A stretch of DNA of 64,000 nucleotides from Prinia subflava. Taxonomy: Eukaryota; Chordata; Aves; Passeriformes; Cisticolidae. The stretch lies in the NCBI RefSeq assembly GCF_021018805.1, contig NC_086259.1, forward strand, positions 14,475,001 to 14,539,000. The letters run 5' to 3'. Shown one piece after another: positions 30,475 to 42,800 of this stretch. A model generated the notes under the pieces. That model made no database searches and was not told where the DNA came from. It saw only the letters and a list, made by a program, of their open reading frames with translations. The position numbers and the translations under genes are program-made. The stretch's first letter is position 1. Each line of letters begins with the position of its first letter.

Positions 30475-33400
30475 TCACTGCTCTGCTTGGCTAAAGTCAT
30501 AGCAGAAGTTTAAGTTGCTGGGGGGCTTTGGGATGGGAGGGGGGTCGTCGGGAATGCTGATGTTCTCCAGGTCCAGGAGCCGCAGCTTGAGCTCCATGGA
30601 TAGCAGGACATCGAGGTCTGTTTGTGTTCGCTCACTTGTCATCTCCTTGCCCAGAAGCACATTCAGCCCATCTGTCCAGAGGCAGAACTGGGGAAGCAGA
30701 GCATAGGCATCTCTGGCACCAGCCCCGGGCAGCCAGAAAGCCTGTGGGCTTCCACCCCCCAGGGACACACACAGCTCACTCCCTTGACTGCTGTCCCCTG
30801 GCAGACATCTTGGGCACTGTGTGCCACCCCTGCAGGTCCCTGGAGCTCACCTCGTACCGGGTGGGGGCAATGAAGTTGAGGCAGTATTCCTCCACATCGT
30901 GCACAATGGAGAAGGCCAGCTCCAGGACATCCTGCAGGGACAGCACAGGGGATAGCTGGCTTCTCAGATGGACTCCTCCCAGCTCTGGCAGGGCTCAGAG
31001 TAGGAGATGCACCCAGCCTCTTCCTCTGCACTCCAGGAGACCCAAAAGGTCTCTGTCCATGAAACCATGCAACCTGCCACCATCACCCACTCCCAAAACC
31101 CATCTCCAGCTGGACAGGATAGGGTGTGAGGTGCTGACCTTGTTCTGCTTCCCAGAGCTCTTCTCCTTTGTGTGTGGACACTCCTTCCCCACCAGCAGCA
31201 TCTTCATGTCCGCCACAGGAACTGGGGCAAGTGGAGGAGCTGTGAACTCCCTCTCTTCTCATCCCTCTCCCCCATGTACAGAGCCCAGTACAACCCAAAT
31301 GTGGGGACTCACTGCCACCCACAGCTTTGGCTGAGGGACTAAAGCCACTCTGTAGCACCCTTTGGGAAGCCAGTCTGGCCCAGCCTGAACTCCCACAGCT
31401 CCCAGTCTGACAACACCAGCAGACACTGGGACAGCTGTTCAGTATCCAAGCAGAGGGGTGTTTCCCACCTTAAGGCAGTCTTAACCTGGAGGTTATCAGA
31501 AGGCTCCACTCCCTCCTTCCCACCCTCTCTTTCTCTCCATCACCTACTTTTTTCTGGCAGGCTCTCGATGGGGGGAGACCGCACCCCCTCCTCCACATCC
31601 CCATAGTGCAGCACCTTGTGGTTGGGGGACAGGCGGCAGTACCACAGCTTGTCTGCAGCAGAAGAGCCGGGAGAAATTCTCAGCCTCCCTTGCAGAGATG
31701 CCCTCCCCAAGGGGGATGGAGCTGCCCCCTTATCAGCACTCCCCATTTCTCCCAGCCCATGGGCTTAGCCCTTACCATCTGTCCAGGGAGTTGGGCATTC
31801 TGTTCCCACAGATTAACTGGGACTTTCCTGGTGGCAGGGGGCATGGGAATAAGCCTCTGCCTCCCTGCCAGCCCCACCCTCGGGCAGGGTTCTGGCACCC
31901 ACCTTGCCTGCGGCGGCTGCTGATCTTGCGGAAGAGCGTTCCCTCGCAGAGGTGCAGCAGACGCTGCTGTCGGATCAGCTCCAGGAGCTCCGGCTTCAGT
32001 TTCTCCCTCAGCTCCCTGGGGTGAAAGCCAGCAGAAGAGGAGCACAGCCATTTCAACAGGTGCTCACTGACCTCCCAGGATGATAGCACTGTCTCTGCCT
32101 GAGACCCCCTGCTCCCTGCCCACAGCCCACTCACAGCACAGGCACAGCCAGCGTCTCCTCCTGGTGCAGCCGCTCCGTCTGCCGCAGCTTCAAGATCTCG
32201 CTGTAGTTCAGTGCATTCACTCTGGTCTTGAATATCTCCAGGGACGTGGGCTTGAGGGACAGGGTCCTGGTGATCTGCTCCCGCACCACCTGCATCACCT
32301 GCCAGGCCCGGGACGTCAAGTCCGGTTTTGCAACACTCCACAAATCCCTGAATTTGTACTCCCGTGCAGGGAAGAAGCATCCCCCCTCACCTTGTCAAAG
32401 TCCTCCTGGGTTGCTCTCATCTCCTTCCAGGTCTTGTTCACCAGCTGGATGCAGATGCAGAATAGCTCTTCAAAGAAATGATCCTGCCCGAAGAACATAG
32501 GGTAAAAGGCCTGAGCCGTCTCCGAGCCTGTGGTGAGAAGGATGCATGAAGCCAGACTCCCCAGTTTCTCCAGGGGATTTCAGTGTCCAGGGAAACCTGG
32601 GTATTTCCCAGCCCGACATCCCCTTCCCATGCTGTCAGCCATGCCAGAGCCTAGTGGCCACATGGATGCAGTCCCCTGCCCTGGCAGCTTGTCCCACTGG
32701 CAGCAGGGCAGGGAGCAGGACAAGTTTGGGCACACATACATGGCTCTCCAATGTGCAGGATCTCACAGAGTATCAGGGTGAGCTTGATGCTGCTTCGAGC
32801 AAAGGGACATTCGTGTTTGTCTTCCCGGCTGCTGTTCTCGAGGACAAACTGGAAAAGAGGGCCATGACCTCATGTTACACAGACTTGGAGGGCTGCTCCA
32901 ACAGTGGGTGTCAGACATGCCACGCTCCTCCTGCATTCCTAGTCAAGCTGTCCCCCCAGGAGGTGAAGCCATCCCTAACAGAAGTGACCCACTCTTCCCA
33001 AAATCCGGCCCCAGCCTCCTCCTTCCCTTGTGGCAGTGTGGGAGCTGGTCACAAGCAATGCAGGCTGGAGCATGGCTCATGCCTTGCTGGTTTTACCCAA
33101 ACTGCCCCAGTTTGCTCAAGGCCCAGAAACTGAGCAAACCCCTAAAAACTATCGGGACCCTTCAGAGGCACTGGTCTCAAATGGCTTCTCCTATGCACAG
33201 AAAGGACTCATCTCCATCTGAAACAGCAACAGCAGGACACTTGCCTGGCTGTGGCCAAGGACAGATCACAAGGAAAGGAAAAGAAGGTGGAGATCCACCA
33301 GCACTTCTCCACCAGGAAGTTCCCTAGGAGAGTACAGCACCTACCCTGCTATAGGCATTAGGAGTGTTCCTGGAGAAATACACCATGTTGTCCAGGGCAA

Positions 33401-36400
33401 GGAGTCCTGGTGGGGCACGGCGGAGATCCTCTGCTGGGTTGCTGTTGTTCTAAGAGGACACAAAGGATGCAATTTAGCAGCTGCTGCTTTGTTCTTCAAG
33501 CAGCAGTGTCTTCCCAACACAGCCATGGGGTTTGCCTTTGAGTCCCAGCGGCCTCACAGCACTCACTGTTCAGGAGTGCTGAGGGAGCAGAAGGGAGGCA
33601 CTGCATGGTGATCCATCAGCATCAACAGGGTCACCAGGCTTAGGGGGCCATCAGAAGGTGCCACCAAGGCCATGTGGTGAAGCCAGCATGGGGCTCAGGA
33701 GGGGATGCAGGGGGAACGCACCATGAAGCCCAGCTTGCGGAATTCCTTGGCACACAGGGATCGCCGGCGCTCGGTGCTGAAGGTGCCAGCAGGCACCTCG
33801 CTCTCAGACTCAAAAGCAGTTTGGCGCAGGGACTGGAGGAGATCCCGCTGTTCCTGGAGGGAGAGCGGAGAGGAAGGGATGCCAGTGGGCCCCACAGAGG
33901 CAGGTTCTCCCAGGGCAAACCCAAATGTGTTGGGTTCACCCAAAAGTGAACTGCTTCCACAGGTGGAAGAGATCAGGTCCAGACTTGCAAGGAGAGTACT
34001 CCCAGACCTGTGAGTAGGGATCCATGGACATTTTCATGCGATGCTCACACAGGTTGAGGCTGACAGACTGCAGCACATAAAGATAATGGGCCATCTCATC
34101 CCCCAGTGGCTCAGAGCTGTGGACAATGTTCTATGGGAAATCATGAGACAGAAGGTTGCGCCATGCTGCTGCTTCCAGTCCAAGCACAGGACCCAACAAC
34201 CAAATCCCAGCAGGTCGTACTGCTCAAAGGGGTGTTGGGAATTGGGAAACTCCCCTTGGGGTTGGGCAAGATCTGTGTGTGCTGAATTGCAGGCAGATGG
34301 GGCGCAACCCCCAGGTGGGTGCCAGCAGAGCAACACCCACTGGTGTTCTCAAGGAAGGGGTATGGGGCACACAGACAACCCAGCCAAGCACAGTCACCAC
34401 AGGTTGGGGCTCAGGGGACAGGGCCTGGGGAGAAAGGACAGAGAATGAAGCACAAACCAGACTTTTGCACAACTCCAGCTCCTCACCTTGTGGATAAACT
34501 GCCTGATGTTCTTCTCCCTCAGGTAGTCCATCATGTCCTAGGGGAAAAAAAGGCTGTGAGACATTCCGCAGCTCAGCACACCACCATTTCCCATAAAAAA
34601 AGGAGGAGGCAGAGTGAGAACATAGACTTTAAACATCTCTGGGCCCTTCTTGCAGCCCTGCCATCCCAAAGAGCACAAAGCCCACAGCAGAGGACCCAGC
34701 TGCCCAAGGTCCCATCACAGGGAGGGGCCCACCCTGACAGCTCAGACGTGCCAGAGGCTGGGTCATCACAACCACTGTGCCACCACCAACTGTGATACTT
34801 CTGTCATCTCAGACAAAAAGTCCTGACAGCCGAGGGCTCTCAACAGAGCACCCCAGTGACAGAGGCACTGCGGTGCCTGCTCTGCAGTGCCACCACCCTG
34901 CCATGGTGCCCCTCACCCGGCGCTCGGCGTCGGTCGCGCTCAGCAGCAGCGCAATGAGCAGAGCCATCGCCTTCAGCTGCAGCTGGGCATTTGTCCTGTG
35001 GGAGGAAGAGCAGGAGGATGTGAGAGGCACCAGCACCGAGGATGGGGCCGAATGGTGCTCTGGCCTCTCCACTTACGCCTGCAGGTGGGTGAGAAGACGG
35101 TCCAAGGTCACTTCTTTCTTGACCACCTCAAAGAGAAGGCGACTGGTAGGCACCATATTCTCCAAGATAGACAAGGAGAGCTGCTGGATAGATGCATCCA
35201 CTGCATTCATGTTGACATAACTCACTATCTATGGGACACAAAACCATCTGTCAGTGGCAGGCTGAGCCTGAAGCACAAGGATAACAAGGAATCCCACAGG
35301 CACAAACTGTGGACATTGTAGAAAACTCTTACCTTCTTGATGAAGACTGTACTAAGATTTTCCCAGGAAACAAAATCATGCTCCATCAGCTCTGTGAAGG
35401 CTTTGAGGGTGTAAGCCAGCATCTCCCCTGCACTGGAGGGACAGATGAACAAATGCAGTGAGGATAGCTCCAGCTATCCCACTCCCAATCCTACAGTGGT
35501 GTTTGTGCAGTTGAACTTTGGTGGGCATGTCAGAAACAACTGGAGAAGAGAGCAGTGAGCAAAAGAAAGGAAAGAGACTGCTGGGTAAGAAAACAGACTT
35601 TCACTTAGTCATCCCAGGAACTTGACTTCCCCAGGAAGTCAAGGCAGGGGAAGTTCAGTAGTTGGAAAGCTGCATCACCATGGTACAAAGATCACTGCAG
35701 GCAAGCCCTCAGGAAAGCTGAACCACCCCATATCCCTCCCTGTACTTCCAAGAAATGTGGTGCATTGCCTGGTTCCACATTCTCTGAGTGACAGGAGCTC
35801 AGAGGAGCTGCACCATCACATCCTGAAAAAGTCACACAGGCAGTGGTATTTGGCAGGATTTCCTCAAGCTCCCTGCAGATCTCTTGTAGCTAAAAACCTC
35901 AGGGCAGAGGGATCATTCAGGGTGGCAGGAACGAGGAGCAGCACTAGAGGCCAAGATGATCACAGCAGGTTTCCTGGTAGCAAGCCCCATGCGGCTGCAG
36001 ATAACCCAGCCAGAGAAGGGGTGGAAGGTTCAAGTCTGGGCACATTCACAAGGAGACAGGACTGCATATCTGTGGGGACCTTCCCCTGGCTGCCAGCATG
36101 CAGGGACACAGCCACAGTGCAGGCATCAACAAGTCAGGAACACGAAGAGTCCACTCCAACGCCCAGCTTGGAGCTCATGCAGCATTAGCAAGGGAGAAGA
36201 AAAGTCAAGGACTGCAAGGAAAGTCCTGTCCTGATACTCACTCATTCCCTTCTTCCACAATAGAGTAGATTTGCTTCAAGCCATTCCTGCTGATGAACTC
36301 TTGAGCAAAGGTAATGTCCTGGGAGAGGCTTGCAAGCTTCTTCAGTGAGTCAGTCTTCACATCCACATTCTTGCTCTGGATCCCAATATACAACTGCTCT

Positions 36401-37391
36401 GCTTCTTGGTCCTACCAGGAAGGAAAGAATCAAGCCAAAGGGGCTCATTGAAAGACAGTGAGAAGCTTGAAGGTGGCTGTGAGAGCTGAAGTGCAAGTTT
36501 TGGAAGGAGTCTCAGGCTAGAGCAGCCTCAGTAAGGAGCTGGACCGAGAGCCACCAGAGCAGACCAGGTGGAGCTGAGGATGGAGGTCAAACTGGCATGA
36601 CACCAAGAACACTTGATGAGTTGGCCCCTGCATCCAAAGCATTTCAAGATGATTTAATTTCTCTTCACACTCCCCCAAGCTCTGCCGAGGGAAAATGAAG
36701 GCTGAGATACTCCTCCTGCCTGTGTTATTTCTGCCGGGTCTGAGGCACAGAGAAGAGCCATCATGAGCTCAAGTTGGAGGCAGCCAGAGGCAGAGGGCTC
36801 GGAGCACCCCACTGCAGGGGCATGGAGCACCAGAGCACGCAGCAAAGGAGGAGACAGGGGGGCAGAGGGATGTACCGGGGACGTGGTCAGCCGCAAAATG
36901 CTCCCGTTCTTAATGTCCCTGCGGTTCTGTAAGGAGAAAAGGAGCCGGTGAGCCGGCGGGCGCTGCAGCGGCGGGGCCGGGGGCTGGGGGGGTGTCTCAC
37001 CGACTCGGTGATGTAGGTCTGCCGCCCGTCCGCGTACTGCAGCGCGTAGCGCTCGGGGTTGGGCAGGCTCCACCTGCGGCCACGGGCGGCCGGTCACAGC
37101 CCCATTCGGCTGGTGCCGGCAGCCACCGGGTCACGGCAGCCCGCTCACGGGCTGTCACGACCTGTCACGGCGCGGTGGCAGGCAGCGAGCGCGGTACTCA
37201 CGCATCACAGACGTCCTTGATCACCGAGGCGAGCGGCTTGGTCTGCGAGAGGGAGGCCGGCCGTGAGCTGGCGCGGGGGGCCCGGGGAGGGCTGCGGGGG
37301 TGCCGGGCAGTACCTGCTGGAGTTCGATGAGCTGCGGGATGGCTCCGACCATCTGGATAGCGATCTTCACCACGTCCTTGGGCGGCGGCAT
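30475..37391 (-). CDS. ELMO3: Engulfment and cell motility protein 3
   Basis: ELMO proteins bind DOCK-family exchange factors and RhoG/Arl GTPases to activate Rac during engulfment and migration. Exons in transcript order: 37314-37391, 37202-37242, 37001-37073, 36876-36926, 36242-36411, 35333-35432, 35077-35228, 34917-34995, 34487-34537, 34008-34130, 33722-33853, 33345-33449, 32740-32848, 32391-32527, 32135-32298, 31903-32015, 31548-31652, 31139-31221, 30851-30931, 30475-30687; total 2160 nt, 719 aa (human about 720). The N-terminal GTPase-binding fold ([18 protein letters not shown]) is followed by the armadillo/ELMO domain (about residues 110-480), a PH domain (about 540-665, with FWYCRLSP-like [17 protein letters not shown]) and a Pro-rich tail [12 protein letters not shown] for the DOCK SH3 domain. 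The ELMO1/2 paralogues are excluded by the C-terminal [13 protein letters not shown] and by position. The donor after exon 10 (CAG|gtctgg) is weak. Confidence 0.97.
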
Positions 37392-37560
37392 GGCTCCCGC
37401 GGCGGCTCCGCACCGCCGGCAGTTCCGGGTTGTTGCCGCCGCCGCCGCCTCCCCTCACGAAGGGCCCGGCCCGGCCGCCGCACCGAGGCCTTGTGCCACC
37501 ACCCCAGCCCCGGGCAGGCCCGGCCCCCTCACCTGAGCTGACGCGGGTGTGGCAGGACCC
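36940..37560 (-). promoter_or_regulatory. ELMO3 CpG-island promoter
   Basis: CpG-dense DNA spans the first three ELMO3 exons and about 150 bp upstream. It includes a gttccgggttg ETS-like element at about 37422-37432 and (cgc)n-like cgccgccgcc repeats at 37435-37450. There is no TATA box. Confidence 0.55.
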
Positions 37561-37671
37561 ACCTCCGGCAGCAGGACACGGCCTCCTGCTGGGAAAGGGA
37601 ACCCCATCCCCTGGGCTGGGGCAAGAGGAGGCACAGGCTGGGGCAAGGTGAGAAACTCTGGAAAGTTTTTG

Positions 37672-37677
37672 TTTATT
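37672..37677 (-). promoter_or_regulatory. E2F4 polyadenylation signal
   Basis: AATAAA on the minus strand lies about 2.1 kb after the E2F4 stop codon, so the 3' untranslated region (about 37655-39802) is long, with AT-rich stretches. Its end is only about 270 bp from the ELMO3 start codon, so the two genes are nearly contiguous. Confidence 0.65.
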
Positions 37678-39802
37678 CACGTCAGAGAACACTCTGTTAC
37701 AAATATGACAGGCAATTTTCTTTCCTTGGAAAAAAAAAAAGTATAAAAATAATCTTTATATATGAATCAAAAGTTCATTTGCAACTGTAAATTTTTCTCT
37801 AGGTATCCTTTTCGGGAGGGTGGTCTAACTGGCGGCGGACGTGAACACTGGGAAGGAGGGCAAGGGCCAGGCAGTACATGAAGAGCTCGAGCTACACCAA
37901 AGCCACGGAGCCTTGATAGCACGCAGGAGCCAGGGATTCCAGTCAGCTTCCATGGGGAGGGGGAAAGGGTCAGGGACTGGCTGCATGCAGGCTGGAAGTT
38001 CACCCCCCAGAGGGGTCTCACACCTCAGCTGTCTTGCCAGCAACAGCTGCCTGCTGCCAAACTAGCGTCCCATTGCTCCTCCTCAGTTCTTCATGCTTTT
38101 CCCAAAGAGGCTGCCAGTGCTTTGCTGCTGCAGAAACAAAGAGTCCTTGTGGAGAAGTCCCACGCAGAATGAGAGGGCCTGAGGAGCCACTCCAGGGACA
38201 CGGGTCCCAAGCATGTACTCTTCTCACCTCTGCAGGCTCTTCATACTTTACATCCCTCAGTGCTGGTGCTGCAGCAGGTTGTGTGGGTCACAGGAAGTGA
38301 GCAGCCACACAGAGAAATTAAACATCAGCTGCTTAAGTGGATGGCTGGAAGCTCCCTCTCTGCAGCAGCCAGCCATGGCCTGGCCTGGCTCTCTGTTCAG
38401 CAGTTTGCAGAGCAGGAAAGGCAGGACAGCTGCTTCCACTGTGGTGGCAGGAAGATGTGCAAAACTAAAGACACTCACAGGATCTGACCAAAACACAAAG
38501 TTGGGGCTTGCAAAATACAACACAAATCCATCAGGGTATTTTTACTCCAACTAAACTGCACAAGGTCTGGTACCAGCTGATGATCCTAAAGAACCCAACG
38601 GCAGACCTTCTGTTACAAAGCAATAAAGAAACTCTTGCAGAAAAATGATGCAGAGAAAGCATTGCAGTAGGTAAAGACCTGCCACAGGATCAGGAACTGG
38701 GAGTGTGGGTATGGGCACTAAGGGAGCAAATTCAAATATACAGAAAACCTGATCCTGAGAGAAAAAGGGGTAAAAAAAGCTCACTATTTTGACAACATCT
38801 ACATAACCTGTCACAGCAAAATACTACTGAATTGTAACTGCTTGGTCACCTTTCAGACAGTTGCAGGTTCAAGTGCAATGGTTGGTAAACCCCAGCTATT
38901 TGCAAATATGAGCAGGCTCCAATGTCCCTGGAGTACCTTACAAGCACCAGCTGGAGCAGTCTTATCCTTTCAAACATCTCTTCAGTCAGGCAAAACCAAA
39001 AATTAAAAACAAAACCATACTGGCACCTCTGCTTTAGCCCTGTAGAAACAGCACAGCTGCTGGACAAGGAGCTGGAGCCCCTGGGGTTGTGCATCAGCAG
39101 ACTGGTGAAAGCAGATCCAACGTTCCTCCTGATGCACCAACAGGGAAAGGCTCAGTGCTCCTGGGTCCTACAAGGAGTGCACAGCTCCTGAATCCCACTA
39201 GGAGGCACAGCTGGCTAAAAAAAAGTGCTTTTTGTGAAACATACTAGCTTGGTCTGAAGTCACTGAAAGAAATAGACACTTTGGTGCCATTTTTTTTCCT
39301 CTTGATGCCTTTTAGAAATAAAACTACCCCAATCCGAACCACTAATACAAAGAAATCTAACTAACAACCTCTGGGCTTGTGAACTGACCGTGGTATTGGG
39401 GCTCCTTGTAGCAGCTGGTACCTAGGAGGTGCAAAGTGCCTCTGGGAGTGCAGGAAAAACCAAGGCATGCAGATTGGAGGAAGCTCAGAGAGGCACGTGG
39501 GCAAACTCTGCAGGTGAACTGGGAACACTCAAAACACAGACCCTTTGAAGTGAGGCCCAGGATCCAGTGGAGAGATGCGGGGGAAAGCTGCACGTGTGTC
39601 TGGCACGTGCACCAGAGGAAGAAGCAAACTACGGGGAGGCTCCCAGCCTGCAAGTCCACATCTCTTGGTTCTGAGTCCATTTGAGAGCATCTCTGAATTA
39701 CTCGGCCATTGAGCTCTAGCACAAAAGGAATCCAAAAATAGACACTTTCCAAAGAGTTACAAAATAGTCCGTGTTTGCGGGGCTCACAGCCACACTGAGA
39801 AG
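37678..39802 (-). other. Probable E2F4 3' untranslated region
   Basis: This 2.1-kb stretch between the E2F4 stop codon and its polyA signal contains no recognisable protein-coding exon on either strand. Open frames are short and lack family resemblance. I see no repeat element. Confidence 0.5.
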
Positions 39803-42800
39803 TCAGAGGTTGAGGACAGGCACATCAAAGAGGTCACAGACACCTTCACTCTCATCCAGGTTATAGATGTAGTCGTGATCTCCAGGTGGAGGGGAGAGGC
39901 GGAGCAAGGGAGCAAACACTGGGGAAAGAGAAGCCCAGGGTTGGTTACAAAACTCAGCACTCCCACCCCAGCTGAGGCTGCCAAAGGCACTGAACAGCGC
40001 AGCCACCTCACAGGAACAGTCCCCTCTCAGGGACTGGCAGGACAGCAAGAACTGAGTCTGTGTCCAGAGCCCAGAAAAGATGAGGGCAAGTCTGCAGTCA
40101 CAAGGCAGCCAGCTGGGTAAAATTACACAGCGTGGTCTTCCTCCCAGTAAGGCCACACCATGACAGGAGACTCTGAGACTCACCTTCAGATGACATCAGC
40201 TCTTCCAGCAGCTCAGAGTTCCCACATTCTGGGGAAGAGACAAGCATGGTAACAAAACAGTCTGCTCTCCTGGTCTGCTCCTGAGTAGTTCCCCATTTTC
40301 CCCACCCTTGTTATCCCTTCTCTGGCTAAGGCACAGCATGTGCAGCAGGCAGTGAAAGAAGCTTGTGTTTAAAAGAGATAAAACCATGTAGTAAAAGTAA
40401 TTCCAGCACAAAACACTACGGGAGAACTCCAGCTCCTGTGGCTTAGACTGCACAACCTTAAAGCAGCTGCCAGTGCCAGGGCACCGTTACTGGGATCACA
40501 CAGATGAGAGAGGCTGCATGGAGTGTGCTACAAGGACCTCTAAGCTCTGCAGAGCTGCTCTCTTCCAGTCCTGAGTTTTGCCTCTGTAACTGTTGACTGT
40601 GTTTTGTCCTTTGCTCCTGGAGTTTTTAAATTCTCCCTCCAAAATGGGAAGAATACTCCATAAACCACATACTTTACCGCAGACAGCAAACATCTTCTTT
40701 ACAATAGCATCCACATAGTGACACAGTAGAGTTACTTTGGGTAAGTTAGATTTTCTACACGGCTGGGGCTTTGCAGCAGTTTGTACCTCACACTGTGAAC
40801 TCAGACTTACTCTTCAGATGTACTTAGACATCATCTAGACTTCATCCACTATCTGCAGCAGAGGTGCTGGGCAAGGAGGAAGGATGTTCTCCAGGCTGAT
40901 TGTGGAGCACAGGGCTAAGAGCAGAGATTGGAGACTCACACGTGTCTGTGTTTGGGTCTGTGGGGACTTTTACCCGAAGGCAGCACCTTCACAAAGCATC
41001 TGCTAGAGCACAGAACTAGGGACTGGCTGTTGTACATCTCCTGTGACCACCACTGAAGTGCTCAGGTGTACTTGGCCCTGCCTGGCTGTAGGGCTACAAA
41101 GTATTCTGCCAGCAGTGAAGAGAAATAAATGTACTGATAAAAAGTTTCCCAGTTTAGGTTTATGTCAGACCAAATTCCTTCACCTCTTCTGCCCTTAACG
41201 CAGAGTCTGTCCCACCATTAGGCAGCAACCCACAGACATTCCTTGGACAGAGTCAGAACTACAAACACAGGTAACAGCATCTCCCTCCCCTACTCCTCCA
41301 AAATTACCAGCTCCTCCACCACCACCACTGAGAAGTATTTTGAACAGAGAACACTATCTCCCCAGATTATTTGCTTGGATTAGCCTTGGGCAGCTAAAGC
41401 TGAAACAAGATGTAGCAGGGATTTTTCTTTTCCATACTGCTGACAAGCTGAAGGAGGAGCATGGGAAGGCTGAACGCGGATTAGCGTCAGCATGGGGACA
41501 GGAAAGCCCTTGCTGGTGCACTGCAGGCAAGATCTAACAGAGGTTGCTGGAAACATGGAGACAGAAAAATACATACAGAAACCAGTGATTTTAAGATTGC
41601 CTAACTACTCTTTAGTAGAGGGCCAGCAGCCACCAATGACCACAAGCACCTTACAAAACCACATCCACAAAATAATCCAAAAGGGAATGAATCAAATTGT
41701 CCCTTTTCTGTGGATAGATGGGCACAGAAAAAAGCTGTGGTCAGGGAATGAACGTACCTCTCATTGGATCAAACATCTCTGACAGCTCTTTGGGAAGTTC
41801 CAGTACTGCAAATACAACAAACCAGATGGTTTGGATCATTACATGAAGAGTCTGAAATGCTTTACAGCAGAATCACCCACAAACCTACTGTGCTCCTTAC
41901 ACACCCAAATCATCCAGAAATTCTGTTCCCACATTCCGTGTCACATATTTCTGCTGCAATGACAAGTAAAACACTTGAGCTCCACTACTTTAGGAGAAAT
42001 TTGTAGGAGCCCTAGGACATGAACACGTTATCACAGTCAGCAGCTGTGTCTGTAAACCTCACCCAGTACACTGCCTTGATTACCTTGTGTAGGATGAGGA
42101 CATGCCTTTGGAGAGGCACAGTGATAAGCTATGTGGATATCCAAGGCCTAATTCCACAACTAAGATGACTCCAGACAGACAGCTCATGCTTCTCTGAGAC
42201 ACACCAGCAGCAGAAGTGAAAAAAGCACTGTGCGAGCTGCATTTGAGTAAGAGTTCTTCTTCTAGCCATAACCTAACCTTGAGTGTTTCTGCAGAGAAGT
42301 TGGGCTTCAAAACATTCCAGCAGTGTGGCTTACCTAGAGGATGCTTTTCTCTCCTTGGGCCAGCCTGCCATTTCCTGGCATAAAGCTCCAGGGTTCCTTT
42401 TTTAAAGCATATCAAGGAACTTCCCAAATACATACTGCAAGGTCACTAAGAACACAAGATCACTAAAGACAGATGAAGTATTCCTGAGCAAATGAGGAAA
42501 AGGGAGACAAGAGCTCTCCTAATACAGGAAACTCCCTGAGCTACAAAGGTGCTCTCAGTGGTGGCTGAAAATTCTATAGCTTCATGCCGTCTCAGAAATA
42601 GGACCTTACTCTACAGAAAGGATTGAAAGGGAATAACCCTACATGTAGCAGCAGAGATGTGTATCATGTGGGTGTCCCTTGCAGATTTTCTAGCACTGGT
42701 GTCACAGAAAGCAGCAGGACACTAGACACAACACAGTCACCTTGTCACCATGTTTCCTGGCAGCCTCACAGGGAAATGCCTACTTATCCTTTGCACACCC

